Below, one piece after another: positions 1 through 10,159 of a DNA stretch of 64,000 nucleotides. A program made the position numbers and the translations under genes. The notes under the pieces are model-generated. The model did not search any database. It was not told the DNA's origin and saw only the letters and a list, made by a program, of their open reading frames with translations. The stretch spans positions 297,365-361,364 of the forward strand of contig CAJNDS010002133.1 of the NCBI GenBank assembly GCA_905221605.1, given 5' to 3'. This DNA comes from Symbiodinium natans. Lineage: Eukaryota > Sar > Dinophyceae > Suessiales > Symbiodiniaceae. Position 1 is the stretch's first letter. The number at the start of each line of letters is the position of its first letter.

Positions 1-7
1 CCCTACG

Positions 8-1297
8 CTTGCAGCTGATGACTGGGTGACACTCTTTGATGAAAAGGGACTAGGCAGGGTCGAGGCTGAACAAGATCCTAAGCGCTAAAACCCTAAACCC
101 GTTTGGGGACACCCCCAAGCCCCGTAAACCCAAAAGCCTCCCTCACCTGTAACCCGAAATCCGAACTACCCGAACCCTATAAATCCCAATCCTCGGGGTC
201 CGTGTCATAAGAGGGATGTGGGATACTCTAGGCCCTGAGCAACCTTTTTTGCGTTTAGGGTTTAGGGCTGCAGCTGTTCCATCTGCCACACTGGTACACC
301 ATGGAAGGGCACGCTCGGGGACAAAGACTTTCTGTGAACGTCATAGTCCATAGGTCCATAAGTGTACGTCAGAGCCCTCACGTGTCGCAGTGCTTTAGCA
401 GTTGAATTTCCCTAAACCCTGACCCTAAACCCTCCCTACAACCCTAAACCCTAAACCCCAAATCCCAAACCCGAAGCCCTAAGCCCTAAGCCCTAAACCC
501 GAAACCCTAAACCCCAAACCCCAAACCCTTTTTACTAAAACCCTAAACCCTAAACCCTAAACCCCAAGGCCTGGCAGCTATGGGAGCTCTTGGGATCCAG
601 GGCCATGGCTTGGAACGGCACTGGCGTCCAGTCTTCAGGCGCAGTGCAGTCAGGCCCCTAACAGCCGCTACCTGGTACCTGAACAAGGGGTTTAGGGTTT
701 AGGGTTTAGGGTTTAGGGAAAAGGCTTTCTGCAAGCACTCTGAAAAAGGGTTTAGGGTTTAGGGTTTGTACCCAAGAAGTGTATGAAAAGGTCCAAAGGT
801 TGGTTCCCCTAAACGCTAAACCCTAACCCCTCAACCCTCAACCCTCAACCCTGAACCCTATAGGTCTACTCTTGGTACATGGCAGGCATTCAGGAGCGGC
901 TTATGCTGTGATCCACGCGGAGCGGGCCCATGCCGTTTGCTGCGGGAACATCCAAAAACTCGAGCAACCCAAGCACACAGACACACACACACACACAGGA
1001 TCTTGGGTTCTAAGGTGCCCTTTTTTCCCTAAACCCTAACCCTAAACCCTACACCCTAAACCCAAACCCTAGATTCACAAAAGCCTTGTCCATCAGCTTT
1101 CAGTTTCAGGTCTGGCTTCGGGCCTGCAATCATGACGTGAAGCATCCCCTCCGAGGTCTCGTGCCATTACCAGACACGGTGCAAAATTTACCTCGAAAGA
1201 TGCGTAGGAGTCGCATCGGGTTCCAACGCAATACTAGTGCTTGGACAGATTCTTGCCACGAAGCAGGCTTGAGAAGGCGCGCCCTTAGCACTTGTTT
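8..1297 (-). CDS. exon islands of an unknown minus-strand gene
   Basis: Five islands between telomere-type arrays are open on the minus strand: about 8-48, 272-397, 577-679, 905-985 and 1192-1297. The last begins after CTAG and ends at a GTAAAT donor (exon 1192-1297). The 272-397 island reads ALRHVRALTYTYGPMDYD at its start; 577-679 follows TTGTTCAG and reads YQVAAVRGLTALRLKTGR; 905-985 contains LLEFLDVPAANGMGPLRVD. No family was recognised and phases between islands were not all reconciled, so they may not form one gene. The 8-88 stretch is also open on the plus strand. Confidence 0.4.
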
Positions 1298-1299
1298 CT

Positions 1300-2930
1300 A
1301 GACAATGAACCCTAAACCCCTTAAACCCCTTAAACCCCTTAAACCCCTTAAACCCTAAACCCTAAACCCTAATTGCCTCAAATCGTTTTCCCATCCAGCT
1401 AACAACAGGAGCTCCGGCGCTTGCGCCGCTCTTCGCCAGAACCTGACGGGCGGAGGTCTCTTGCAGACTTCTCGCCTAGCAGTACTATAAGTAGGCTTGC
1501 ACGCTACGTTGCTTCTAGGCTTCAAGGTGGGTTTCGGGACCTACATGCTTTAGGATTTGGGGTTCAAGGCCGGCAGTGTGAGAGGGATCTCGTGATTTTA
1601 GCGTTTGGGGTTGATTGTTCCGGGCGTGCAAAATTCCACTCTGTGAATGCTGTTTGCCTTGTTTGGTGTAATTTGAGGCGTTTGATCCAAGCCCCAAATC
1701 TAAATATCACCAAAAATAATTTGGAGAGGTCGTATTTAATTAGAATAGCCTTTTGGCTAGTCTTTCGTATAGACGAAAAGGATGCCAGAGGGTGATGCTA
1801 GAAGGAGTGCCCTGCCCTTCACAACCCCTACGCCCCAACTCTTACTCTCAAGCCAAAGTATAGGTTTAGGGTTTCGGGTTTAGGGTTTAGGATTTAGGTT
1901 TTAGGGCTTAGGGTTTATAAGCCTTTAAGCCAAAGTCTACGGATTCAACCTCAAACCCTGGAACCAAAGCGCAGCAGGGCCGCGCGGAAGCTGTGCACAG
2001 GCATTCGCTGAGGACTCCGTGGAGGAGGTTTGGGACGATTCCTCGCGTTTGGGATGTTCCCCCCCTTAGACTAACAGTCCTTAGTACGGATTCTAGACCC
2101 CCTTTAGGTTTAGGGCTTAGGGTATTTTGGATAGTAGGGATTGTAGTACCCCCCTTAGACAAAAAGTCCTTAATGCCCCCCTTTAGGGTTTAGGGTTGAG
2201 GGTGTTTGTTGGGGATGTTCCCCCCCCTTTGACTAGCAGTCCTTAGCAGGGATTGTAGTACCCCCCCTTTAGGATTTTGGGTTTTAGCTTGGGATGTTCC
2301 CCCCCCTTATACTAGGAGTGCAAGATAGGGACTAGGATAGGGGGTACTATACTCCCTATTGGGAGCTGTTAGTATAACGGGGAACATCCCAACCTTCCAC
2401 ACAGCGTGTTGTCTTTTGGGTTTTTCAGGCTTTGGCTGGTCTTGGAGTTACATGATCATGGGTTCCCTCCCACCCCCTTCTGGACTACCCCCCTTCTAGG
2501 TTCTCCCTATAATTAAGGCTATTTAGGGATAATCAAGCCTAATTCAGGTTAAGGGGTAGTAGGGAAACCCATGACATGAGGGTTGAAGGCTCAAGGGCTC
2601 TTAAAGGTTTTAGAGACCAGGGTTTAGGGCTATGAGGTTTGGGGTCGATGGGGTTTGAGTTTTTGGCTCCACCCACCTGCTATTCAGACAATAAAGGTTG
2701 CAACCTCAGTTCCCAAAGACTTCGCGCCCCCCCCCCCCCCCCAAACCCAAATTCCTCGAAGTCTTCCCGGAAGGGCTGCGAAAGGCAACACTTGGCAATC
2801 CTACGAGTTCCCAAGAAGAAAAGTCTGCTTAAGTTTAGGATAGGGTTTGGCTCTAGGGTGTATAGGGATTAGGGTTCATAAGTTTAGGGATTAGGGTTGA
2901 GGGTTGGGGCACGTAATGGTGATTCCGCTC
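1300..2930. other. repeat-rich stretch without a secure gene
   Basis: It holds CCCTTAAA and TTTAGGG runs, an open island at 1400-1500, and several copies of the TTGGGATGTTCCCCC inverted-repeat element around 2047-2392. Open frames of 60-124 codons here run through repeats or are open on both strands, so none is called a gene. Confidence 0.6.
2289..2392. mobile_element. inverted-repeat element, family 1 (about 104 bp)
   Basis: It starts TTGGGATGTTCCCCC and ends GGGGAACATCCCAA. The inner part carries the family motifs (a GGGGGTACTAT run, CTGTTAGTATAA). Related partial copies lie just upstream near 2047-2112 and 2192-2265. There is no coding capacity; it looks like a miniature inverted-repeat transposable element. 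Confidence 0.7.
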
Positions 2931-3085
2931 CCACTGGCTGGGCGTTTTGCGGGAATCAAACACGGAGTGTCGAAGGCACTGGTCTACAAGAATGCACGTA
3001 TCTAACGGCCCTAAACCCTAAACCCTATAAACCCTAAACCCCAGCCCTAAACCCTAGCCCTAAACCCTAGCCCTAAACCCCAAAC

Positions 3086-4275
3086 CCGAGAGAGTGTGTT
3101 GAGCGCAGCTACAAGCTCTTGGTGACTAGATCCACCCTGCAGAGGGGACTTGTGTGACTCAAACTCCCTGAGACCCTAAACCCTAAACCCTAAACCCTAA
3201 ACCCTAACCCCTAAACCCTGAGTTCTCTTGTTTAGGCATCCGGCCTGCGGTGGGAGGTGCCCGCGAAGCAGGTTTCAAGCCACCGAGGCACTACGTACTA
3301 CTTGCTTATACGAGCACCAAAAGAAACAAAAGACAATATTGGGTTTAGGGTTTAGGGTTTAGGGTTTAGGGTTTAGGGTTTAGGGTTTAGGGCTTTAGGG
3401 GTCTAGGGGTTAGGGGTTTAGGGTTTAGGTTCTAGGGTTTAGGACCCTGATAAGGGTGAACATGTTATTGTTTTAGAACCCTGAACCCGAACCCCAGGCG
3501 GGTGTCTTCAGCAACTTGTATTGAGAAAGACCACATCTTGTGCCAACACTTTGGTTGGTCACTGCTGGGAGGAGCGCCGCGCTTTCGTTGAATGCTTGGG
3601 TTGTGGCAAGTCTTAATCAGGTTTATTGTTTAGGGTTTATAGGTTTTGGGGTTTAGGGTTAAGGCCTTTCACCGCCACGTGTGGGGGAGCCTAAACTGGA
3701 CACTCGAAATGCTGAAACGCCTTTCTGCCGTCGACGCCAATCTTCTGCATGAGCACCACGTTGTTCAGCCAAATAGGAATTGGCTCCACGGTCTGATTCC
3801 TAGGTGGGCACTTTACCCCTTTGAACAAATCCAAAGTAAGATCCTGCTAAAACCAAGGCCCCCTAAACCCTAAACCCTAAACCCTAAACCCTAAACCCCT
3901 AAACCCTAAACTCTAAAGACATCCCCAGGTCTGACCCAGATTCTCCACCGCGTGACGGTGCGCCTCGAAAGAAGCCAAGGACGCCGTTTAGGGTTTAGGG
4001 TTTAGGGTTTAGGGTTTAGGGTTTAGGGTTTAGGGTTTAGGGTTTAGGGTTTAGGGTTTAGGGTTTAGGGTTTAGGGATGTCCGCAAGATTTGGCACTCT
4101 GCAGCATGGATAGCCACAATCAAGTTCACCCCTAGGGGTCGCTTTGGGTTTAGCGTTTAGGGTTTAGGGTTTGGGGTTTAGGGTTTGGGGTTTAGGGCTT
4201 AGAAGGGCTGAGGGTTTGGAGGCGTAGGGATCTACGGCACTCTCAAGGGTTTCGCATCGTTGAACATCAGCAGAA
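3086..4275 (-). CDS. exon islands downstream of the toxin-like gene
   Basis: Minus-strand islands at about 4210-4275 (SLSADVQRCETLESAVDPY), 4082-4127 (VNLIVAIHAAECQILRTS, after CCCCTAG), 3916-3985 (ASLASFEAHRHAVENLGQTW), 3692-3805 (IPIWLNNVVLMQKIGVDGRK), 3495-3598 and 3086-3167. The last has a TCTCAG acceptor and a GTTTGG donor and reads EFESHKSPLQGGSSHQELVA. They follow the 4335-6037 gene on the same strand and may be its 3' exons, but the phases were not all closed. The arrays between them are intronic if this is right. Confidence 0.5.
3986..4078 (+). repeat. TTTAGGG array, about 13 units
   Basis: Perfect TTTAGGG units lie between two minus-strand coding islands (3916-3985 and 4082-4127). 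An interior position between exon-like islands argues against a chromosome end. Confidence 0.95.
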
Positions 4276-4334
4276 AGACTGGCTAAAGCCCAAACCCTAA
4301 ACCCTATTTAAACCCTAAACCCTAAACCCTAAAC

Positions 4335-6037
4335 CGCAGGCTCAGTCCAAGATGCCCATTGAACTCCCAGTTGCAATCTGGCCATTCATCCTTGTACGTC
4401 TCATGGCCCTTAAGGCAGTAGACATTGTACACCCCTACCATGGGGCAATACTTCATACTGCCATCGAAAGAGTGCATGAATGTCGCCATCCTCGATTTAA
4501 ATGCCTCAGTCGCGCGCTTGTAGACGTACTTGGCATAGCACCTCGGTACGATTCTTCGAGGGGGCATGCAGGAACCCTAAACCCTAAACCCTAAAACCTA
4601 ACCCCTAAACAAAGACAATAAAATTGCCTCTGAAGATCAAGGGCACATTGAAAAGGTCTGGAAGACGTATCTGTCGCCCAGGGTCTGGTAGTCTGACGAC
4701 CCTAGAAGATTTGTCATAACGCTGATATGCAGAGATGCGAACTGGCAGAGGTATGACCTGGCAGTGGTTTTGATAGCATGGTCCGTCAAAAAGAATCTGA
4801 CGTCACCCAGCATGGCATCATGTACCTGCTTCAGTTCATCGAACATCCGCTGCCGCGTCTTGTTTGGCATGTGCTTGATAGTTCCATTCTCGAAGTGCTC
4901 CGAGCTTCTGTATGCTGTAGCATTCATGGCCCACAATCTCGTCTGGTAACCTTCGATAGTAGACTTCCAAAGTTCCTCGAAGGTTTCGTCCAGCTTGGCA
5001 TTCACAAACTGCTGCACAAAGGGCTTCACCTGTGTCAAGCAAAGCTTTCTTTGCAGCCGAAGAAAAATGGAAAGCCGCATCATCCAAAAAACATGGAGTT
5101 GCCGCTTAACTACGGAGATCCATTGTTTCAATTCTGGCGTTCATGCGACCTGTTCCGTCAGGTTCGGCTGATTCAAAATGTTGATACTGTTCATGCCCCT
5201 GACAGTCCACCTACACCCATGCACCTGCTCTCAGACGCACTTGCCCCATCAGTCGCATAAGTGCACGGATTCTCAGGTAGGCCACCGGCGCTTGGGAAGA
5301 GTGCATCAAGGAACCCACCGATGAACGCAAATGCCGTGCCGCCCGCTCGACCAATGATCTTACCTGGGCCAGCCCCATCCAACAACACTGTCACAAGTTG
5401 CGCAAGGTTAAGGCTCTATATGGTTCAATGGTTGAACATGGGGCTTTGGAAACTCACACAAACGATGGACAGCGCTTTCTCTGGCATTGCTGAGCGTCGC
5501 GCGCTCAGGATTTCCTTCAACGTTTCGACGGCAACGGTTGCTGCGACCTTCGCCGTCGTCATGCCAATTTCAGCACCGGGATTCTTACCCTCATAGGCGA
5601 TGACGTCCGGAACGCAACTCAACGCCGCGGGGCAGTCCAACGAGACTGAGCTCGTGCCAGAGGAGTTTCTAGCCGCTGCACGTGTCCTGGTCAGGCGCCG
5701 CGGCACAGCATCTTCGTACAAGTTTAGGTGGCCCCCTTCGCATACAGTCCTCAGCTGTGCTAAAGATGCAGTCAGCCTGTTGTACGCTGATGGCCAGTCA
5801 GCACTCAATCATGCCCGTCAGGTTGCAAGCTAACTGCCGGGCTTCGCAGGCGAGATCATCCTTATCGCACTCTCTCTGCGAAAGCTGGGCAGCATGACTC
5901 GAGCTCTGGGCCGTCTGCAGCCAAGCTGTGTCTGCGTCCTCAGGGTCATTGGCCGCACAGCCATGTTCCGTTGCCAGGAACCCAGCAAGGTTCGCAAGGA
6001 ACACAGGGAAGACGAGCCCTGCTTGACGGGCCGCCAT
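4335..6037 (-). CDS. secreted protein with delta-endotoxin-like helical region (candidate)
   Basis: The start ATG at 6037 opens a hydrophobic signal-like segment (residues 1-25), then a Cys-rich stretch to 5798. The frame changes near 5798-5830; a very short GT...AG intron or an indel could explain it. Later exons join in phase: to 5458 (donor GTGAGT), 5215-5358, 4647-5029 (acceptor GACACAG) and 4335-4553 (donor GTTTAG). Exon 5215-5358 has a Gly-rich hydrophobic helix ending LFPSAGG. Exon 4647-5029 has long amphipathic helices and the motif SYLCQFASLHISVM, recalling the Ala/His-Leu helix of Cry domain I. The next exon has a YAKYVYKRATEAF helix. Coding is well supported; the pore-forming family is an inference from motif order and could be wrong. 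Confidence 0.7.
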
Positions 6038-6234
6038 GTGATTTCCAAGCAGACTGAGTGTCCCCTAGAACGCCTATAGCCGAGAAACTGCAGGCCGAGG
6101 TCCCCCATGATCCTCAAGACCGAACACCTAGTCATCCTCCATAGTCCACCGAAACGCCCTGAACATCCTAAAGCCCTACACCCTCACCATCCGAAACCCT
6201 AAACCCTAAACCCTAAACCCTAAGCCCCCCTCAA

Positions 6235-6318
6235 CTGCGTGCGAAGCAACTCCAAAGCTCTGCGCCCGCCGCGCCGCTGCCGGCAGCGCTAGGTCGGAGG
6301 CGGAGCCCGCGCTGGCCT
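6235..6318 (-). CDS. Ala-rich exon island, minus strand
   Basis: A CCCCAG acceptor is followed by an open frame reading ASAGSASDLALPAAARRAQS and then a run into telomere-type repeat. It lies upstream of the 6037 start and has GC-rich codons. It could be an exon of a separate gene; no family was recognised. Confidence 0.35.
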
Positions 6319-6329
6319 GGGGACAAGGC

Positions 6330-7030
6330 TCATATAGGGCTTTTTGGGGGGTGCTTAAGGTTTGTGAAGGTTTTGGTCATTTTATTCAGATTAGTTTGTG
6401 CATTTATTTGCTTATTTCGTTTGTTTCTTGTTTTTATTCATTAAGATTATTATTGGGGGTGGGGGGGGGGGGGTTGTTTAAGGGTTTTCAAGGATGTTAA
6501 GGGTTTTTTGGATTTCTTTAGAGTTTTAGGTGTTGAGAAGGGTTTATGAGGGTTTATAGGGGGTAGGGGCGAATAGGGGTCTATGGCGACTCATAATCGG
6601 GGCTTATGGGGACGAATAGAGGTCTATGGCGACTCAGAATCGGGGCTTCTGAGGGTTTATAGGGGTTTATGAGGGTGCATAGAGGTTTATGGGTTTATGC
6701 GTTGGGGTTTAGAAGGTCTACCATTTTGGGGTTTGGGGCTTTGGACTCTCACGCTTGCACACGGCCTAATGGGCTTCAGCTGGATTCAGTGCAAGCCCTA
6801 AGCCCGTAACCATCCTAAACCGTCCTCAGCGGTAAGCCCGAAACCATAAACTCACATAAGCCAAAACCGGACAAGGGCCTGCTAGAGCCCTCGAATCCAG
6901 GAACCCCGGAATCTGCCTTACTGTTGCTTCGCAGGGAATGAAAGGACGAGCATTTTCCGGGTTTGGGGTTCCGGGTTTAGGCCTGTAGGGCTCCGAGGGT
7001 TTTAGGGTATACTGTCGGTCTGCTGGCTTC
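6330..7030. other. G/T-rich degenerate repeat
   Basis: Degenerate GGGTTTATGGG-type units, a G13 run near 6460 and two imperfect copies of a GGTCTATGGCGACTCA unit at about 6565-6650. An open stretch at 6855-6930 is not strand-resolved. Confidence 0.5.
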
Positions 7031-7066
7031 AACGGGCTTGAAGGGCTTACGGGGCCAAAAGGACGG

Positions 7067-7983
7067 TTACATTGATACCTGATTCCTTCCTTCTCGAAGG
7101 GTCACCTGTCTAGAACCCAAAACTATGACTGTTGATTGACCCTTTGGGTTTGGGACATCACCGTTGAAGCCTACATCGCACGTTGTCTTTGACTGCAGGT
7201 GAGAAGCCTTGACAACACCAACTGCTCCTGTAAACCTTTTCGAATACTGGGTTTCCTGTAAACCTAAAACCCTAAACCCTATAAACCCTAAGCAGCATAC
7301 TGCCGGAATCATAGCTTTCCAGCTCTTCGATGTTCTCGAGTTTGGTCAACGGAGTTTGATGCAACTACGCCACAAGCCACGCAAACCCTGGACAAAGGTG
7401 TTTGAGGGGCCCAACGCTGACAAGAAATCCTACATTCTGGACCCTTTTTCTGAAGCCTCAAGCACGCGGCCGCACCCTAAACCCTAAACCCGAAACCCTC
7501 TATAACCCTAAACCCTAAACCCGAAACCCTCTATAACCCTAAACCCTTAAATCCTTAAACCTTAAACCCTAAACCCCTGGCCTGGGAGCAAAGGCACTGC
7601 GTGCCGAAAGCTGGTTGCTTCGACGTGGGCGGACAGGATGGGGACGCCTGGCAAAGGGTTTTAGGTTTGGGGTTTAGGGTTTAGGGTTAGGGTTTGAGGT
7701 CGGGTTTTGGGTTTAGGTGTGAACTCTTTGAGAGCCCACGTCGTTTTGCAGGTTCCTCAGAATCTTCGAATGCGTTGCGCAATACAAGAACAGCGCCTCT
7801 CAAGCCTAAATCTGGCAGATTGACCTTAGAATAGGTAACCCAGAAACGCACCCTAACTCAAGCAACTCCCCACACGAAACGGCTTTGAGTGCAACTTACG
7901 CCTCCGCAAGCGGGCTGGTCACTGTCTGCCTGTGCCAAGGAACGCTTTCTACAAAACCCAGCACGAGCCGTGGGCTCTCCTGT
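7067..7983 (-). CDS. multi-exon gene, minus strand, unknown function
   Basis: Exon 7900-7983 (acceptor CATCAG, donor GTAAGT; 28 codons, phase 0 to 0; contains CRKRSLAQADSDQPACGG) joins exon 7725-7824 (acceptor TATTCTAAG, phase 0; reads VNLPDLGLRGAVLVLRNAFE) across a 75-nt intron. Further islands on the same strand are about 7578-7656, 7330-7450 (acceptor GAATGTAG; TKLENIEELESYDSGSM in its second part) and 7067-7300, which ends at a stop. The linked exon pair is convincing; the downstream islands are less certain because 7578-7656 is also open on plus. No family was recognised. Confidence 0.65.
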
Positions 7984-8058
7984 CTGATGTCGCACTAGTG
8001 TGACATGACAAGTTAGTACGCACGCGAACCATGCACGGACAAACGAGGCGCCTCTTTG

Positions 8059-8097
8059 GTGTGTGTGTGTGTGTGTGTGTGTCTCTCTCTCTCTCTC
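8059..8097 (+). repeat. (GT)n(CT)n microsatellite
   Basis: A GT run is followed directly by a CT run. A second CT run lies at 8332-8346. Open frames through it on either strand are low-complexity artefacts. Confidence 0.9.
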
Positions 8098-8359
8098 TGC
8101 GTGACGGGCGGGTGCTTGAAGACAGCTCCATCGGACCAACAGGCTGCAACGCCATTCGATGAGACAACTTTGTATAAGAAATCGCATCGGAATCCAAACC
8201 TTCCTTCAAATTTCCCTTGGATAGCGAATTTGTTCTTACAGCACTGGTATGCAAGAGCAAGGAGCTTTCCTTTTTATCCGTGCAAACAACTGTACTTGTG
8301 CCATATGCACCTTCAAGCGTCGTAGGGTCACTCTCTCTCTCTCTCTCACACTAGGTCAC

Positions 8360-9020
8360 TAAACCCGAAAAAACGTTCGGGTTTTGATGACCCCACAACG
8401 CCTGAAGGTTCACGGGGCCCTTTGTTCTTTGCACTTGGAAGGAAATCAATACTACAGTTGCCCTTCTTATAGCCCTACTGCGAAGTACCCCATGGACCCA
8501 TGGACCATGAAGCAGGGCCTGCTCTCCTAATTGTGGGAGCAGGTTTGGGGCATGGGCCACAACTCCACGTGCATGCTGAGTTTCGATGCATGTTGCGCCC
8601 TTGAGTTGAAGAGTACCGTTTCAAAGGGTGAGGGCCCATGTTAGGAGTATGAGTCAGTATGAAGGGAACCCCTGGGCCCTGGAGAATATCAGGGACCCCC
8701 GGGTGCAGCCAAAGCGCAGCGCTTCGTAGAGCACCATGATTGGAGGCGCCTGGCTTGGCAACTCAAGAAAGCACTCACACTCAGAACCCCACCCCTCCCC
8801 CGTTCGGGCCATTCTCGCCTCGGACCCCAAGCAACCTTGCATCGAGTTGTTGGGGCTGGTAGGGGTTCAAGAAGAAAGAAGGCACCTAGGCCAAAACTGT
8901 CATCAATCCCAAAGAGCAGCAGTTCTCCGCCCACCAGACCGCAAAAACTTGTGGTTCCATGATCTGCAACCCTTACAACCTGGAGGGAATCAACCATGAG
9001 CCTCGATGCCCCAAACTTCT
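8360..9020 (-). CDS. exon islands, minus strand, unknown
   Basis: Two minus-strand islands: 8351-8535, after an ATTAG acceptor and containing RRATVVLISFQVQRTKGP, and about 8870-9010, containing FGASRLMVDSLQVVRVADHG and a hydrophobic GELLLFGIDDSFGLGAF stretch. Neither has both splice signals proven. They may be upstream exons of the 7067-7983 gene or another gene. Confidence 0.35.
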
Positions 9021-9299
9021 TGCAACTAGACTTGAGAATACCCAGATCCGAGCTCCCAGTCCTGAACCCTGAACCGTGAACCCTAAACCCCTTTGGCATC
9101 CGGGCTATGACGTCGAAACCCTGAAACCTAAACCCTAAACCCAGAAGTGCCAAGGTTCATCGGGAGCCACGAACTCACGTCCCAGCCGGCTTGGTGACAT
9201 TCGGGAGGGACCAAAAAAGGAGAATTCATTCCAACAAGCTGAATGTGTGAATGTTTGAAGCAGGGCCAATTCTGTGCTAACATTCTTCAAACCCTAAGC

Positions 9300-9405
9300 A
9301 TCTCCGAAAATAGGGTCACCCCTTTTAGACCCCAAATAGAATAGAATCCCATGAAAGGGACCCCCAAAAGAGGGTACCCCTATGTTTGGAAACCCCCAAA
9401 TCGCC
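9300..9405. mobile_element. dispersed repeat family 3 copy
   Basis: This block (CCCCAAATAGAATAGAAT..., AAGGGACCCCCAAAAGAGGG, TACCCC..., GGAAACCCCC) recurs with changes near 23765-23890, 55115-55200 and 56600-56670. It is a dispersed non-coding family; ends and duplication were not defined. Confidence 0.55.
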
Positions 9406-9419
9406 GGGTCTTGGCTGGC

Positions 9420-10150
9420 AGCCTACAATATCCGCACTTATGCCTTGGCCTTATAGTGTTTAGTGTTTCGAGTTTAGGCTATAGCTGACCACGGTCTTCC
9501 GAAGCCACCAAGTCTGCTTAGGGTGCACAGTGTGTGTGTGTGTGTGATGCAGGGCTTTGCCTTCGTTAATCTCAAGGTCCGGGCACTTTTTCCTGGTTTT
9601 TGGGTCCGAAAGGCAAAGCCCACGTGCTTTTGTGCTTCGAAGTGTAAGGCCCTGTAGGGCCTTTTGGGAAGGCCGGAACTTTAAGTCCAGGTTCGAGGCA
9701 TGAGGGTAGTAACTATAAGGTCCCTTTTTGCGTCTTTTTGCCCTGCCCTACAAGGGACCCCCAATTTTCAGAACTAAACCCTGGCCCTATACCTTTTTCT
9801 TCGAAACCCCAAACCCCTCCCCCCATTTCCTGCAGCCGGGTCCAGATGACCGGCCTTGGTGGCGCCCATCACCGGCGAGCGCAGCGTAGGGATTTGCAGG
9901 GTGCCCCTCGCCTTGGTTTAGGGTTTAGGGCTTAGGGTCGAAGCCCATGAGGCCTCTGGAACCCCTACCCTTTCGTTGATTCATTCTTGCCAGGTGTATG
10001 AGTGCGGTAGTGTTTAGGCCGAGCCCCTTGTGCAAATCCTAGACCCTACCCCCCCTTCCCCACCCGCCGCTCCCCCTCCCTCGCCCCAAACCCCATCCCC
10101 TGCAAACTTCAAACCCTGAACCCTAAACCCTAAACCCTAAACCCTAAACC
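9420..10150. other. intergenic or intronic repeat stretch
   Basis: Holds a short GT microsatellite at 9530-9546, GGGCCCTTTTTGC-type dispersed repeat sequence near 9560-9760, a short open island at 9834-9895 that is open on both strands, and CCCTAAA units at 10114-10160. No supported gene. Confidence 0.5.
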
Positions 10151-10159
10151 CTAAACCCT

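Noticed and set aside
2940-3005. tRNA-like GTTTGATTCCCGC motif
   Set aside because: No T-stem, acceptor stem or D-arm pairing could be formed around it.
6716-6740. Dinoflagellate spliced-leader relict (CCATTTTGG)
   Set aside because: Only nine bases match and they continue as telomere-type repeat.
7578-7834. Plus-strand gene reading of 7290-8003
   Set aside because: The plus frames are open, but minus gives exons with GTAAGT and TATTCTAAG signals in matching phase.
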